Program-made: the position numbers and the translations under genes
The notes under the pieces: generated by a model
What the model was told of the DNA's origin: nothing
Database searches by the model: none
The model's input: only the letters and a program-made list of their open reading frames with translations
Source: Methanobrevibacter cuticularis
GTDB lineage: Archaea > Methanobacteriota > Methanobacteria > Methanobacteriales > Methanobacteriaceae
Assembly (NCBI RefSeq): GCF_001639285.1
Contig: NZ_LWMW01000054.1
Coordinates: 1 to 64,000 of the forward strand
DNA: 64,000 bases
Reading direction: 5' to 3'
Shown: one piece after another, positions 31,286 through 40,701 of the stretch
How the letters are laid out: the number at the start of each line of letters is the position of its first letter
Numbering within the stretch: position 1 is the stretch's first letter

Positions 31286-32809
31286 TTAATAGTGAACATA
31301 TTTCCCTTCATTATTCCCAATCACATCCCCATCATTCATTATAATATTTCCATTAGAGATGGTCATAATAGCTATTCCTTTATATTCATAATTTTCAAAG
31401 GGAGTATATTTTGCTTTAGTATAAAAATTATCTAGGTTGAACTTTCCTTCTTTTTTAAGATCTACTACAACAAAATCTGCATCTTTTCCTACTTCAATAT
31501 TTCCTTTATTTTTCAGTCCAAATATCTTTGCAGGATTTTCTGATAATAATTTTGATATTGATGAAAGTTCAATGCTTCCTTTATTCACTTCAGTTAAAAG
31601 TAGAGACAGAACAGTTTCTAAGTTAGGGATTCCTGGTGCAGAGTTCCACACACCTCTTTCTTTTTCTTCAAGGGTATGGGGGGCATGATCTGTTCCAATC
31701 ATGTCAATGTCACCCAAATCAGTCACTGCTAAATTTTCACCTTTTAGGCGAAGTGGAGGATTAGTCTTAGCTATTGTCCCATATTTGTCGAAAACATCAC
31801 TATCAAGTAGTAAATGATGTGGTGTGATTTCTGTGGTTATATTATGGATTTTTGACTTATAGGATTCTGTTGTATTTTCCTGTTTTCTTTTGGATTTTAG
31901 TGTATTTTTTGTGTTGTTTTGTGTTGTTTTGGATTTTAGTGTATTTTTTGTGTTGTTTTGTGTTGTTTTGGATTTTAGTGTATTATCTGTTTTGTTTTGT
32001 TTTGTTTTGGATTTTAGTGTATTATCTATATCATATTGCCTTTTTTGTTCTAATTTTGCAATATCTAACGCTTCTTTGGTGCTTAAATGACATATATGTA
32101 AGTCAATATTATATTTTTTAGCCAATGATATTGCATATTTTACTGAAACGACCTCTGCTTTACTTGGTCTAGCATAACTGTAGTCTATAGGAGCATTACC
32201 TCTAATACATTCCATTTTTTTAAGTCTTTCAGTATTATCTTCTATAATAGCTTTATTTTCGCCATGAACTGTGATTTTAAGATTAAATTTTTGTGATTTA
32301 GAATTTTCACTATTTAAATCTCTTTCAGCTATTGAAATATTTCTAAATATGGTGTCCAAAGAATTATCTTCTTCTAAATCCATAAATATTTTAAATGAAC
32401 TTGGTTTTAGTTCAGCTATCTTTTTTATCTCTTCTAAATTATTTATTCCACTGTGTAGACCAAAGTCAACAATACTCTTATTTTTAGCTATTTTCATTTT
32501 TTCCTTAAAATTTTCAGCTGTGTTGGTTTGAGGAACTGTATTTGGCATATCTATAATTGTTGTAAATCCTCCATTTGCTGCAGCGAAGCTACCACTTTTA
32601 AAACTCTCTTTATAAGTTAATCCAGGGTCTCTAAAATGGACATGTGGATCTATAAGTCCGGGTAAAACAAATTTTTCATTAATATCAATTTCTACATCTG
32701 CCTTTAATGGTTGTTTAGATATGTTAGCTATTTTCCCATCATTCACACTAACATAATAGCTTCCTGACTTATTCACAAGTTTAGAATTTTTGAGAACTAA
32801 ATCATTCAT
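31286..32809 (-). CDS. pyrC: Dihydroorotase with an internal tandem-repeat insertion
   Basis: 507 aa from the ATG at 32809 (GGAAGGA just before); an upstream ATG at 32857 would add 16 residues. Pyrimidine synthesis: carbamoyl aspartate to dihydroorotate. Metal ligands are in GLIDPHVHFRDPG, HICHLSTKEA and MIGTDHAPHTLEEK; TPHHLLLDSD is also present. Between HICHLST and TPHH is a stretch of about 60 residues made of four 13-residue units like NTLKSKTTQNNTK, low complexity and absent in ordinary dihydroorotases. It begins with a lysine-rich linker and keeps the frame. Confidence 0.92.
   Translation of the reverse strand: MNDLVLKNSKLVNKSGSYYVSVNDGKIANISKQPLKADVEIDINEKFVLPGLIDPHVHFRDPGLTYKESFKSGSFAAANGGFTTIIDMPNTVPQTNTAENFKEKMKIAKNKSIVDFGLHSGINNLEEIKKIAELKPSSFKIFMDLEEDNSLDTIFRNISIAERDLNSENSKSQKFNLKITVHGENKAIIEDNTERLKKMECIRGNAPIDYSYARPSKAEVVSVKYAISLAKKYNIDLHICHLSTKEALDIAKLEQKRQYDIDNTLKSKTKQNKTDNTLKSKTTQNNTKNTLKSKTTQNNTKNTLKSKRKQENTTESYKSKIHNITTEITPHHLLLDSDVFDKYGTIAKTNPPLRLKGENLAVTDLGDIDMIGTDHAPHTLEEKERGVWNSAPGIPNLETVLSLLLTEVNKGSIELSSISKLLSENPAKIFGLKNKGNIEVGKDADFVVVDLKKEGKFNLDNFYTKAKYTPFENYEYKGIAIMTISNGNIIMNDGDVIGNNEGKYVHY
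31885..32040 (-). repeat. In-frame 39-bp tandem repeat within pyrC
   Basis: On the plus strand GGATTTTAG starts at 31892, 31931, 31970 and 32009, an exact 39-bp period. 39 is a multiple of 3, so copy-number changes keep the reading frame. It encodes the NTLKSK-(T/R)-(K/T)-Q-(N/E) units. Confidence 0.9.
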
Positions 32810-32857
32810 TGTTCCTTCCATTTTTATTTTAATTTTTTCATAAGAAATTATATTCAT

Positions 32858-33340
32858 TGATTTTGTTATATAATAAATATTATTCTTTTAATAAGGTGAA
32901 TATCATTGACTTTATTATTAATCATTATATTTTTTCTCTTTATAATAAGAATATTTATTTTTTGTATATGATAAATTTTTATATTTTTTATTATTATCTT
33001 CATTATTATTTTTCATTATTATTTATATTAGAATAATATTATTTTTGTGAGCAATAAAATAAATAATAAATAATAAATAATAATTAATAAAAAATAAATA
33101 CTAAATAATAGATAATAATTAATAAATAATAGAAAGTAATTAATAATTAATAAAAAATAAATACTAAATAATAGATAATAATTAATAAAGAATAGATAAT
33201 AATTAATAAAGAATAGATAATAATTAATAAAGAATAGATAATAATTAATAAAGAATATGGGATTAAAGATTTTTAAAATTATAAATTTTCTGTTTTTATA
33301 AACAATAAATTAATTATAATTAACATTATAAATTAATATC
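32858..33340. repeat. Divergent spacer with 21-bp tandem repeat
   Basis: AGATAATAATTAATAAAGAA starts at 33173, 33194, 33215 and 33236, a 21-bp unit in four copies to 33256. Degenerate copies of similar AATAAATAATAG sequence precede it from 33060. It lies between divergent pyrC and the nucleotidyltransferase gene. Confidence 0.8.
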
Positions 33341-34540
33341 ATGCCTTCAGATGAATTAGTTCCATCAGAAAAATTTGTGAAAAAAATAATAGAAAGAGAC
33401 AGAAGGATATTTTTTAAAGATTATTCTGATTCTCAAAATTCTATTTCTGAGGATAGTAAAATAGCAGAGGATAATACTTCAAGTTATCTAAATGAATATG
33501 GTAATTCAAAAAATCAGAAAACATCAGAAAAGCCTATAATCGCTGATTTCACAGAATATAATCCTCTTCATAAAGGTCATTTTCATTGTATGAATGTAGC
33601 TAAATCTAAAGTTCCTAATGGAATGTTTGTAGCTATAGTGCCTGGACTTTTTGAGAGAAGTGGGAGAGGTGTTCCTTTTATAATGACTCGACAAGCAAGG
33701 GCTAAAATAGCTATTGAAGTTGGAGCTGATATTGTTGTAGAAGGCCCTCCTATGGGAATTATGGGGTCTGGTCAATATTCTTTATGCTTAGCTAAGATGT
33801 TTAAAGCATTGAACACTGATTTTATTCCAAGAGGGTATCGTCCTTTTGAAGGTTATGATGAAATCTTAGAGAGAATAGCTAACGGGCATGGAATAGCACC
33901 TAAACCTTATAAAATAGTTGATATGGATACTAATGAGGTTTTATCTAAAAATAAACTTGAAGAAGATAATTATGTTATTGTTTCCTTTTCTAAATCGTTA
34001 AAAAAAATAGGATTTGATTTTAAAAATAAATTTATCTTTGTAAAGAGGATTAAAGGAGTAAGTGGAACTTTAATTCGGAAGGCTACTGAAACTGGCAACT
34101 TTAGCGAAGTTGTGGATATGTTACCTCCTGCATCAATAGCTATTTTAGAGGATGAGATTAAAAATAAGATGGCCCCTCTTCATAAGTCTCGTGATGAAGC
34201 CACTATTTTAAATTCAGCTAATGATTTGTCATTTGAAGAATTAAATGCATTAAATTTGATAAATGATAGCACTGCTGAAAAAATTGTAGAAATTCGAAAA
34301 AAAAAGAGTTTTGAATCATTATTTGAAATCCAAGATTGTATTTCACAAGGGTTTTCAACTCACTTTAAACATAGGGTTTTAAGTGTATTGGAAGCAAAAA
34401 TAAATAAAGATGTAATATCTAATTATATTGATAATTATCCTTTTACTATACGAGTTTTAGATTATAAAAATAAGGATATTTTAGAAGAATTTAAAGATAA
34501 AATTAATAATAATAACAGGAGAATAGAATTATGGCAATAA
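33341..34540 (+). CDS. HxGH nucleotidyltransferase, TmcAL/YlbM-like, with C-terminal HhH-like region
   Basis: 399 aa. After a charged, variable lead of about 60 residues, [18 protein letters not shown] carries the HxGH adenylation motif, followed by [20 protein letters not shown], which resembles bacterial TmcAL/YlbM (tRNA-Met cytidine acetate ligase). [15 protein letters not shown] matches the later ISGTEIR-type motif. Residues about 300-350 ([19 protein letters not shown]) look like a helix-hairpin-helix nucleic-acid-binding unit. The 3' end overlaps the FKBP gene by 10 bp. Function in archaea is unproven; a tRNA-modifying ligase is an inference. Confidence 0.68.
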   Translation: MPSDELVPSEKFVKKIIERDRRIFFKDYSDSQNSISEDSKIAEDNTSSYLNEYGNSKNQKTSEKPIIADFTEYNPLHKGHFHCMNVAKSKVPNGMFVAIVPGLFERSGRGVPFIMTRQARAKIAIEVGADIVVEGPPMGIMGSGQYSLCLAKMFKALNTDFIPRGYRPFEGYDEILERIANGHGIAPKPYKIVDMDTNEVLSKNKLEEDNYVIVSFSKSLKKIGFDFKNKFIFVKRIKGVSGTLIRKATETGNFSEVVDMLPPASIAILEDEIKNKMAPLHKSRDEATILNSANDLSFEELNALNLINDSTAEKIVEIRKKKSFESLFEIQDCISQGFSTHFKHRVLSVLEAKINKDVISNYIDNYPFTIRVLDYKNKDILEEFKDKINNNNRRIELWQ

Positions 34541-35361
34541 AAAATGGCGATTTTGTTAGATTAGAATTTACAGGAAAAATCAAGGAAACTGGAGATATTT
34601 TTGATACTACTTCTGAAGAAGTAGCTTTAGAAGCAGGTATTTTTGTAGAAAATAAAGATTATGGTCCAATACCTATTATCATAGGAGGAAATCACCTTTT
34701 AAAAGCTATTGATGAAGCGGTTATTGGATTAGAAAAGGGAGATACTAAAGAAATTGAAGTTACTCCTGAAAATGGTTTTGGTAAGAGGGATACTAGTTTA
34801 ATACAGTTAGTTCCAATGAAAGAGTTCAAAAAACAAGGAATGAATCCATATGTTGGAATGGAACTAAATTCAGATGGTAACAAAGGAAGAGTTCTGACTA
34901 TTAATGGTGGAAGAGTAAAAGTAGATTTCAACCATGAATTAGCTGGTAAAAATTTGGAATACAGTGTAGTAATCACTGATATAATCGAAGATGACGAAGA
35001 AAAAATCAAAAGCATGATTCAACTTCATTATTCCTATCCAAACATGGATTTAGATAAAACTGAAATTAAAATAGACAGCGATAAAGTTAGTATCAAATTA
35101 GATGAAATCACACGATTCGATCAAAAATCTTACATGGATGTAACATTCGCCAGATTTAGAATATCTAAAGACATATGGGACCACATGGACTTTGAAAAAG
35201 TAGAATTCGTAGATGAATTTGAAAAGAAAGTTGAAGAAGATCTTGATTCTGATGAATCTGTAGCTGCTAATTCCGATGAATCTTTAAATACTAATTCTGA
35301 TGAATCTGTAAATGATTCTGAAAACAAAGTTGAAGAAACTAGTGAATCTTCCGATGAATGA
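34531..35361 (+). CDS. FKBP-type peptidyl-prolyl isomerase (SlyD-like, archaeal long form)
   Basis: 276 aa. FKBP domain with inserted flap: [20 protein letters not shown], then [39 protein letters not shown], then [20 protein letters not shown]-terminal domain of about 90 residues follows, then an acidic Ser/Asp/Glu tail with repeated NSDESV-type units. It is a cytoplasmic folding helper in this family. The start lies inside the previous gene (10-bp overlap) and GGAG at 34518 is its ribosome binding site. Confidence 0.9.
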   Translation: MAIKNGDFVRLEFTGKIKETGDIFDTTSEEVALEAGIFVENKDYGPIPIIIGGNHLLKAIDEAVIGLEKGDTKEIEVTPENGFGKRDTSLIQLVPMKEFKKQGMNPYVGMELNSDGNKGRVLTINGGRVKVDFNHELAGKNLEYSVVITDIIEDDEEKIKSMIQLHYSYPNMDLDKTEIKIDSDKVSIKLDEITRFDQKSYMDVTFARFRISKDIWDHMDFEKVEFVDEFEKKVEEDLDSDESVAANSDESLNTNSDESVNDSENKVEETSESSDE

Positions 35362-35510
35362 ATATAATCTAAAGAATAATATCATTCAATAATCTATTTT
35401 TTTATTTATAGAATAATTCAATAGACTATTTTTTTTTATTTATAAATGAATACCATTTATAAATTTTATTAATACACTTTTCTATTTTTATTTTTTCTAT
35501 ATTTTATTGG

Positions 35511-35819
35511 CTAGGAAATAATTTTTTGAAAATTTATCATTTTCTTGTTTTTAGAATACTGTGATGCTGTTTTAGGCAGTGTAGTTCTATATTTTTCGCA
35601 TGTACTTATTAAGTTGATATCATTTTGAATTTTCGGTAATCCTTTGGTTTCGACTTGTCTGTAGTTTAATTCAATTTTATGTGGATGAAGGGTTTTTTGA
35701 CTATTATTTTTTTGTTTATTATTTTCTTTATTTTCTTTTTTGTCTATTTTTAAGCTATTGTGTCTTGGTATTTTTTGGAATAGTGGTTTATTATTCTGTA
35801 ATTGGATCAGGATGACCAT
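35511..35819 (-). pseudogene. Decayed transposase 3' fragment (minus strand)
   Basis: Read on the minus strand this segment aligns by eye with 40370-40701: both share CAAGATAGAATAGCTTAAAAA-type sequence (here CAAGACACAATAGCTTAAAA), AAACAAAAAATAATAGT, AGACAAG, ATTCAAAATG and the shared 3' end TTTCAAAAAATTATT. The open frame visible here (ending NFQKIIS) is not the transposase frame throughout, so I treat it as a remnant. It lies in inverted orientation to the other copy, and the two flank the adhesin gene. Confidence 0.6.
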
Positions 35820-35840
35820 TCTTTTTTTTGGTTTTGCAAT

Positions 35841-36245
35841 TTTTACATATTGATGTAGAATACTTTTTGCCTTCTTTTTATGTATATATTTTTTAATGGT
35901 AGTATTGTTGTTGTGGTGTATTCTTATTATTTATAATAAAAGAATAGGTTGAAAATTAAATGAGGAATTAGGTAGGTTGTTTTTCTATTGGGTTGTTTTT
36001 TTTGTGTTTATTTTTTGTTTTTTTGTTTGTGTGTTCTTTATATGTTTAGGGGGGGGGGGGGTAGTCTATGGTTTTGTTCCTGCTTCGTTATTTCTTTTTG
36101 TTTTCGTTTTGGGGTGTGTAGAAGTGATATCTTTATATATGGGTAATTGCTATAAGTATGTTTGTCCAGTAGTTAAAAGTTAATAGTTTAATAGGATACT
36201 AACTGTTCTTTAGATGACTAACAAGTTTTTTTATTTATTAATTAA
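35841..36245 (+). repeat. Duplicated adhesin upstream cassette, copy A (13-G tract)
   Basis: This stretch is homologous to 42149-42560. Shared landmarks in order: TTTACATATTG..GTAGAATAC, TTGCCTTCTT, GTAGTATT, AAGAATAGGT, TTCTTTATATGTTTA followed by a G run, TAGTCTATGG, GTGTAGAAGTGATATCTTTA, AAGTATGTTTGTCCAGTA, AATAGGATACTAACTGTTC and ACTAACAAG. The last 160 bases are the most conserved. Confidence 0.85.
36034..36070 (+). promoter_or_regulatory. TATA-like box followed by a 13-G homopolymer
   Basis: TTTATATG (36037-36044) is followed at 36049-36061 by 13 consecutive G. With the usual archaeal spacing of about 25 bases from the TATA centre, transcription would start near 36066, so the tract falls between box and start. 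A second TATA-like box, TTTATATA (36132-36139), lies further down and could drive an alternative start near 36160. Confidence 0.6.
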
Positions 36246-36347
36246 TAAGGTATGGTTAGTAGTTGATTGTTAAGTGTTCTTAGTTTTTAATAGCTGGATG
36301 GTATGTTGAGATATATATTGTATTTTAATGATGAGGTGAAAGATATT

Positions 36348-39300
36348 ATGAATAAGTTTAAAAAGACGTCTTTTGTGATGGTCTTATTGTTGCTTTTTGC
36401 TTTGTTGGTAATGGTTGGTTTATCAACTAGTTTTGCAGCAGATCGTAATATTACTAATGCGACTGATGGTGGTATTAGTGGTGCTGTTAATAGCTCTCTA
36501 GCTAACGATAAGATAATATTGTCTGATGGTATTTATTCAGGCAACAACAACAAAGACATAATAATAAATAAGAATTTAACCATTACAGGCTCTAATAAAG
36601 CCAACACGGTAATTGATCTAAGTGGTGGTAGTAAGTTATTCACAATTAATTCTAGTGTAAGCTTAATATTGGCGAATTTGACTATAAAAAACGCACAAAT
36701 AGGCAATAACAGTTACTTGATTAGTAATAATGGTTATTTAACACTGCAAAATGTTAATATAATTAATAATGAAATTGAGAATGATGCTGGTTATGTTATT
36801 TATACAGATAATCATCTAACTGTTATAGATTCTACATTTACTAATAATAGTGGTATTGCTGGCGGTGCAATTTATGTATCTGCTGGTAACAATAGTACAA
36901 CTAATGTTGATATTGTTAATTCTACTTTTACTAATAACAATGCGACTACTAATGGTGGTGCCGTTTATGTAGGTGCTGCTACTAGTGGCCTTAGTAATGT
37001 GAATATTATTGATTCTACTTTTACTGGTAATAATGCTACTGGTGGTGGATCAGTTTATATACGTCCTATTGGTATTTCTAATGTGAATATCACTAGATCT
37101 AACTTTATAAACAACAAGGCGGTCTATGGTGGATCAATAGCTATAAATAATTACGAAAATGGTACTCCTAATGTGAATATTATTGATTCTACTTTTACTA
37201 ATAACAATGCGGCTGATAATGGTGCAGCAATTGATGTAGGTAGTAGTGCTAATGGTACTACTAGTGCTTATATAGTTAATTCCACTTTTGAAAACAACAC
37301 CGTAGGATATAATGGCGGAGGAATAGTTATAACTAATAGTGCTAATGGTACTACTAGTGCTTATATTGCTAATTCCACTTTCACAGGCAATAATGCTGGT
37401 ATGGGGGGAGGAGTTAGTGTACTTAATATGGGTAGTGCTTATATTGCTAATTCCACTTTCACAGGCAATAATGTTGGTATGGGGGGAGGAGTTAGTGTAC
37501 TTAATATGGGTAGTGCTTATATTGTTAATTCCACTTTTGAAAGCAACACTGCAACTACTAGTGGTGGAGCAATTTTTGTAAGCACTAGTGCTAATGGTAC
37601 TCCTAGTATTTATACAGTTAATTCCACTTTCGTAAATAACACCGCTACTAATAATGGTGGAGGAATTTATGTAACCACTATTAATGGTAGTGATGGTATT
37701 CTTGATTCTAGTTTCGTAAATAACACCGCAACTAATGGTGGAGCAATTTATCTAACTACTGGTGCTGATGGTAGTGTTAGTGTTGATATTGTTAATTCCA
37801 CTTTTGAAAGCAACACTGCAACTACTAGTGGTGGAGCAATTTATGTATATAGTTGGATCAGGACTCATGATAGTGTTGGTATTTTTGATTCTAGTTTCGT
37901 AAATAACACTGCAACTACTAGTGGTGGAGCAATTTACGTAACTACTAATAGTAATAGTAGTGTTAGTGTTGATATTGTTAATTCCACTTTTGAAAGCAAC
38001 ACTGCAACTACTAGTGGTGGAGCAATTTATCTAACTGCTGGTGCTGATGGTAGTGTTAGTGTTGATATTGTTAATTCCACTTTTGAAAGCAACACTGCAA
38101 CTACTAGTGGTGGAGCAATTTACGTAACTACTAATTATAGGTGTAATTTTACTATCGATGTTCTTAGTTCTAGTTTTATAAATAACTCCGCAGCTAATGG
38201 TAAGGCTATTTATGTAACTAGTGGCCCTGATAGTAATGTTAGTGTTGTTGTGAATTATAATGTGTTTTTAAATCAGTCTACTGGTGCTATTTTTAAGAAT
38301 GGTGCTTCTTCTGTTGTTGTTGATGCTGATTATAATTATTGGGGTTTTAATGGTGTCCCAACTGGTATGACTAATGTTGTTGTGAATAGTTATTATGTGC
38401 TTGGTATTACTAATATGAGTGATCTTGGTGCTAATTATACTGTTGGTGATTTATTAAACTTTAATTATACTGTGTATTTAAATGGTACTAGTGATAGTAC
38501 TAATGCTAGTAATTTACCAAGTCTTAACAGTATTTTCTATAATGATCTTTTATATGGTTATTTCAGTTTGAATGCTCCGGGTATTATACAGGTTCCTGTA
38601 CAAACTATAGCTGGTGATGTTTTTAATTTCACTAATGCTAATGGTACTGTAATCGGAAACTTTACATTAACTGGTACTATTTATCCAGGTAGTGTTGATA
38701 ATATCACTGTTCCTGAGATTATTATTGTGAATAATACTAGTGTTGATTTGGTTATTAGTATTCCTACTAGTGTTGGTGGTTTAGCTGGTCAGACTTTTAA
38801 TGTTACTATTAATGGTCAAACACAAACTGTTGCTTTTACTAATGGTACAGGTACTTTTGTGGGTTATCAGTATGGTAATTTAGGACTTAATAGTTTAAAT
38901 ATCACTTTAAGTGATAATCCTAACTACAATAACAGCTCTGCTATTAACAACGTTTTCTTCAAAGAAGAAACAAACATTAATGCTAGTGTGAATGACACTG
39001 TTTATGGTGAAAACGCAATTATTGTGATTAATGCAACTAGTAATGGTCGATCTATAGCTGATGGAACTTACACAGTAATACTCAACGGTGTTGAGTATAA
39101 TGTAACTTTTACTAATGGTATAGGACAGGTTATTTTATCTGGTCTTAATGCAGGTGAATATAATTACACTATAATCTTCAATAGCACTGATAAATACATC
39201 GAATCAGAAACTAACATCACAATAAATGTTATTAAAGCTAATGTGAATATTGGTGTTAACTTACCATCAAATGCTACATATGGTGGAAACAGTACTATAT

Positions 39301-40100
39301 CTGGTAACTTAACCACTAATGGTAGCTTATTAGAAGGCACTTACAACATCACAGTAACTATAAATGGCGTAGAATACAATGTAACAGTTATCGATGGTGT
39401 TTGGAGTTTAACAATACCTAATACAAATGTAGGAATAGCTAATATAGACATATTTTTCCCTGAAAACAATAACTACAACAATGCAACAATAGCTAATAGC
39501 TATACTGTTAATCCAAAGAATCTTGGAACTAAAATCACAATAACCTCAACAAGAAACGGCAATAAAATTACCTACAAAATCACACTAAAAGACAACCAAG
39601 GAAACATATTAACTAACCAAAATCTCACTTTAACTATTGCAGGTAAAACTGTAACTCTTAGAACAAATAGTCAAGGAATTGCACAGTACACATTTACTGC
39701 AACTAAAGCAGGAAAATACTACGCAAACGCAGCATACAACGGACTAAACACCGAAAACATCATCTATGGCTCTTCCAGTGCAAAATCCAACAGCATATCA
39801 ATCACAAAAACAAACATAAAAGTCTATCATGTTGCTAAGAGTGCTAAAACTGTAAAATATCATGGAAAAAGATACAGAGTCTATTATAAAACCTATTATA
39901 TTAAAAATTACGGTATTTTAACAGGTTCTAAACTATTCCAGAAATCTTTAAAAGGTTTCACACTAAGCAAAATCAGCAAAACAAGCAACATAAAAACAAA
40001 CTACAACAAAACCAAAAAAATCCTAAAAACCAGTGTAAAAAACCTCGCACATGCAAAAATAGCCAAAATCAAAATAAAATTCTACAAAAGAATCGCATAA
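36348..40100 (+). CDS. Large adhesin-like protein, beta-helix plus Ig-like domains
   Basis: 1250 aa from the ATG at 36348 (GAGGTGAA at 36333-36340); a longer in-frame start at 36303 lacks such a site. Signal peptide residues 1-31 (ending STSFAA). Residues about 40-640 are right-handed beta-helix repeats of the type IVNSTFESNTATTSGGAIYV. Ig-like (Big-type) domains follow, then the Lys/Tyr-rich tail NIKVYHVAKSAKTVKYHG to the end. Many N-X-S/T sites. Exact DNA repeats inside suggest recombination. Its last ~590 bases nearly match 605-1194. A cell-surface adhesin is the family view; the ligand is unknown. The poly-G cassette lies upstream. Confidence 0.9.
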   Translation: MNKFKKTSFVMVLLLLFALLVMVGLSTSFAADRNITNATDGGISGAVNSSLANDKIILSDGIYSGNNNKDIIINKNLTITGSNKANTVIDLSGGSKLFTINSSVSLILANLTIKNAQIGNNSYLISNNGYLTLQNVNIINNEIENDAGYVIYTDNHLTVIDSTFTNNSGIAGGAIYVSAGNNSTTNVDIVNSTFTNNNATTNGGAVYVGAATSGLSNVNIIDSTFTGNNATGGGSVYIRPIGISNVNITRSNFINNKAVYGGSIAINNYENGTPNVNIIDSTFTNNNAADNGAAIDVGSSANGTTSAYIVNSTFENNTVGYNGGGIVITNSANGTTSAYIANSTFTGNNAGMGGGVSVLNMGSAYIANSTFTGNNVGMGGGVSVLNMGSAYIVNSTFESNTATTSGGAIFVSTSANGTPSIYTVNSTFVNNTATNNGGGIYVTTINGSDGILDSSFVNNTATNGGAIYLTTGADGSVSVDIVNSTFESNTATTSGGAIYVYSWIRTHDSVGIFDSSFVNNTATTSGGAIYVTTNSNSSVSVDIVNSTFESNTATTSGGAIYLTAGADGSVSVDIVNSTFESNTATTSGGAIYVTTNYRCNFTIDVLSSSFINNSAANGKAIYVTSGPDSNVSVVVNYNVFLNQSTGAIFKNGASSVVVDADYNYWGFNGVPTGMTNVVVNSYYVLGITNMSDLGANYTVGDLLNFNYTVYLNGTSDSTNASNLPSLNSIFYNDLLYGYFSLNAPGIIQVPVQTIAGDVFNFTNANGTVIGNFTLTGTIYPGSVDNITVPEIIIVNNTSVDLVISIPTSVGGLAGQTFNVTINGQTQTVAFTNGTGTFVGYQYGNLGLNSLNITLSDNPNYNNSSAINNVFFKEETNINASVNDTVYGENAIIVINATSNGRSIADGTYTVILNGVEYNVTFTNGIGQVILSGLNAGEYNYTIIFNSTDKYIESETNITINVIKANVNIGVNLPSNATYGGNSTISGNLTTNGSLLEGTYNITVTINGVEYNVTVIDGVWSLTIPNTNVGIANIDIFFPENNNYNNATIANSYTVNPKNLGTKITITSTRNGNKITYKITLKDNQGNILTNQNLTLTIAGKTVTLRTNSQGIAQYTFTATKAGKYYANAAYNGLNTENIIYGSSSAKSNSISITKTNIKVYHVAKSAKTVKYHGKRYRVYYKTYYIKNYGILTGSKLFQKSLKGFTLSKISKTSNIKTNYNKTKKILKTSVKNLAHAKIAKIKIKFYKRIA
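37361..37516 (+). repeat. 78-bp tandem duplication in the adhesin gene
   Basis: TTATATTGCTAATTCCACTT starts at 37361 and again at 37439; the 78-bp units (26 codons) differ at one position by eye (GCTGGT versus GTTGGT). A different ~65-bp unit beginning GTTAGTGTTGATATTGTTAA recurs at 37776, 37962 and 38055. Confidence 0.9.
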
Positions 40101-40105
40101 AAACC

Positions 40106-40185
40106 TTTAGCTTATAAAAGCTAAAAAATCCAAAAATTTTAAAAAAGTAGAGAATAAATTAATTTTTTTCCTTATTCTCTCTTAC
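40106..40185 (+). terminator. Double terminator hairpin after the adhesin gene
   Basis: First hairpin: TTTAGCTT (40106-40113) and AAGCTAAA (40118-40125). Second: AGAGAATAA (40149-40157) and TTATTCTCT (40172-40180) followed by T-rich sequence. The second resembles the hairpin at 1255 after the homologous gene. Confidence 0.7.
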
Positions 40186-40320
40186 TTTATTTTTTTATTT
40201 ATTAAGATCATTTTATTTTTTTACTTATTTTTTTTACTTTATTTACTTTGATGTGGAATAATTATTTTTATTTTTTCATTTTCCATGAATTAGGGGAAAT
40301 TAAATAAAAAATGTATTTAT

Positions 40321-40701
40321 ACCAATATGTAAAATTGGACATCTAAAAGAATGCTCACAAGGATCTAACTACATAATAATAAGCCACTATACCACAAGTT
40401 ACCAAGATAGAATAGCTTAAAAATGGGTAAAAAACAAAATAATGAAACCCATAAACAAAAAATAATAGTTGAAAGACACTTCTCCCATATCGTAATTTGA
40501 ACTATAGACAAGGCAAAACCAGAGGACTACAGAATTCAAAATGGCATTGACTTGCTAACAACAACACATAACATACAAAAAATATACAACTATACCACCG
40601 AAAACAACACTACAATGTTCAAAAATAAACTAAGAAAAAACAAAAATTCACAAAATCAGAATAAAAAAACTACAAACTTTCAAAAAATTATTCCTAGCTA
40701 A
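40321..40701 (+). pseudogene. Decayed transposase (DDE type), C-terminal fragment
   Basis: Reading one frame gives PICKIGHLKECSQGSNYIII, a stop, then after a frame change KQKIIVERHFSHIVI, a stop, and TIDKAKPEDYRIQNGIDLLT. The VERHFSHI segment resembles the Glu-containing part of DDE transposases, and the Cys pattern near the start recalls IS1182-like elements; the family is uncertain. Internal stops and a frameshift show decay. A second, inverted copy is at 35511-35819. Confidence 0.65.

Noticed and set aside
35511-35819. A 102-aa hypothetical gene on the minus strand
   Set aside because: The DNA aligns with the decayed transposase at 40321-40701 and the open frame is not consistently the transposase frame.
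35977-36183. 68-aa membrane protein gene
   Set aside because: No ribosome binding site and a Phe/Val-rich sequence from T-rich DNA; the tract-dependent frame is kept only as a speculative finding.
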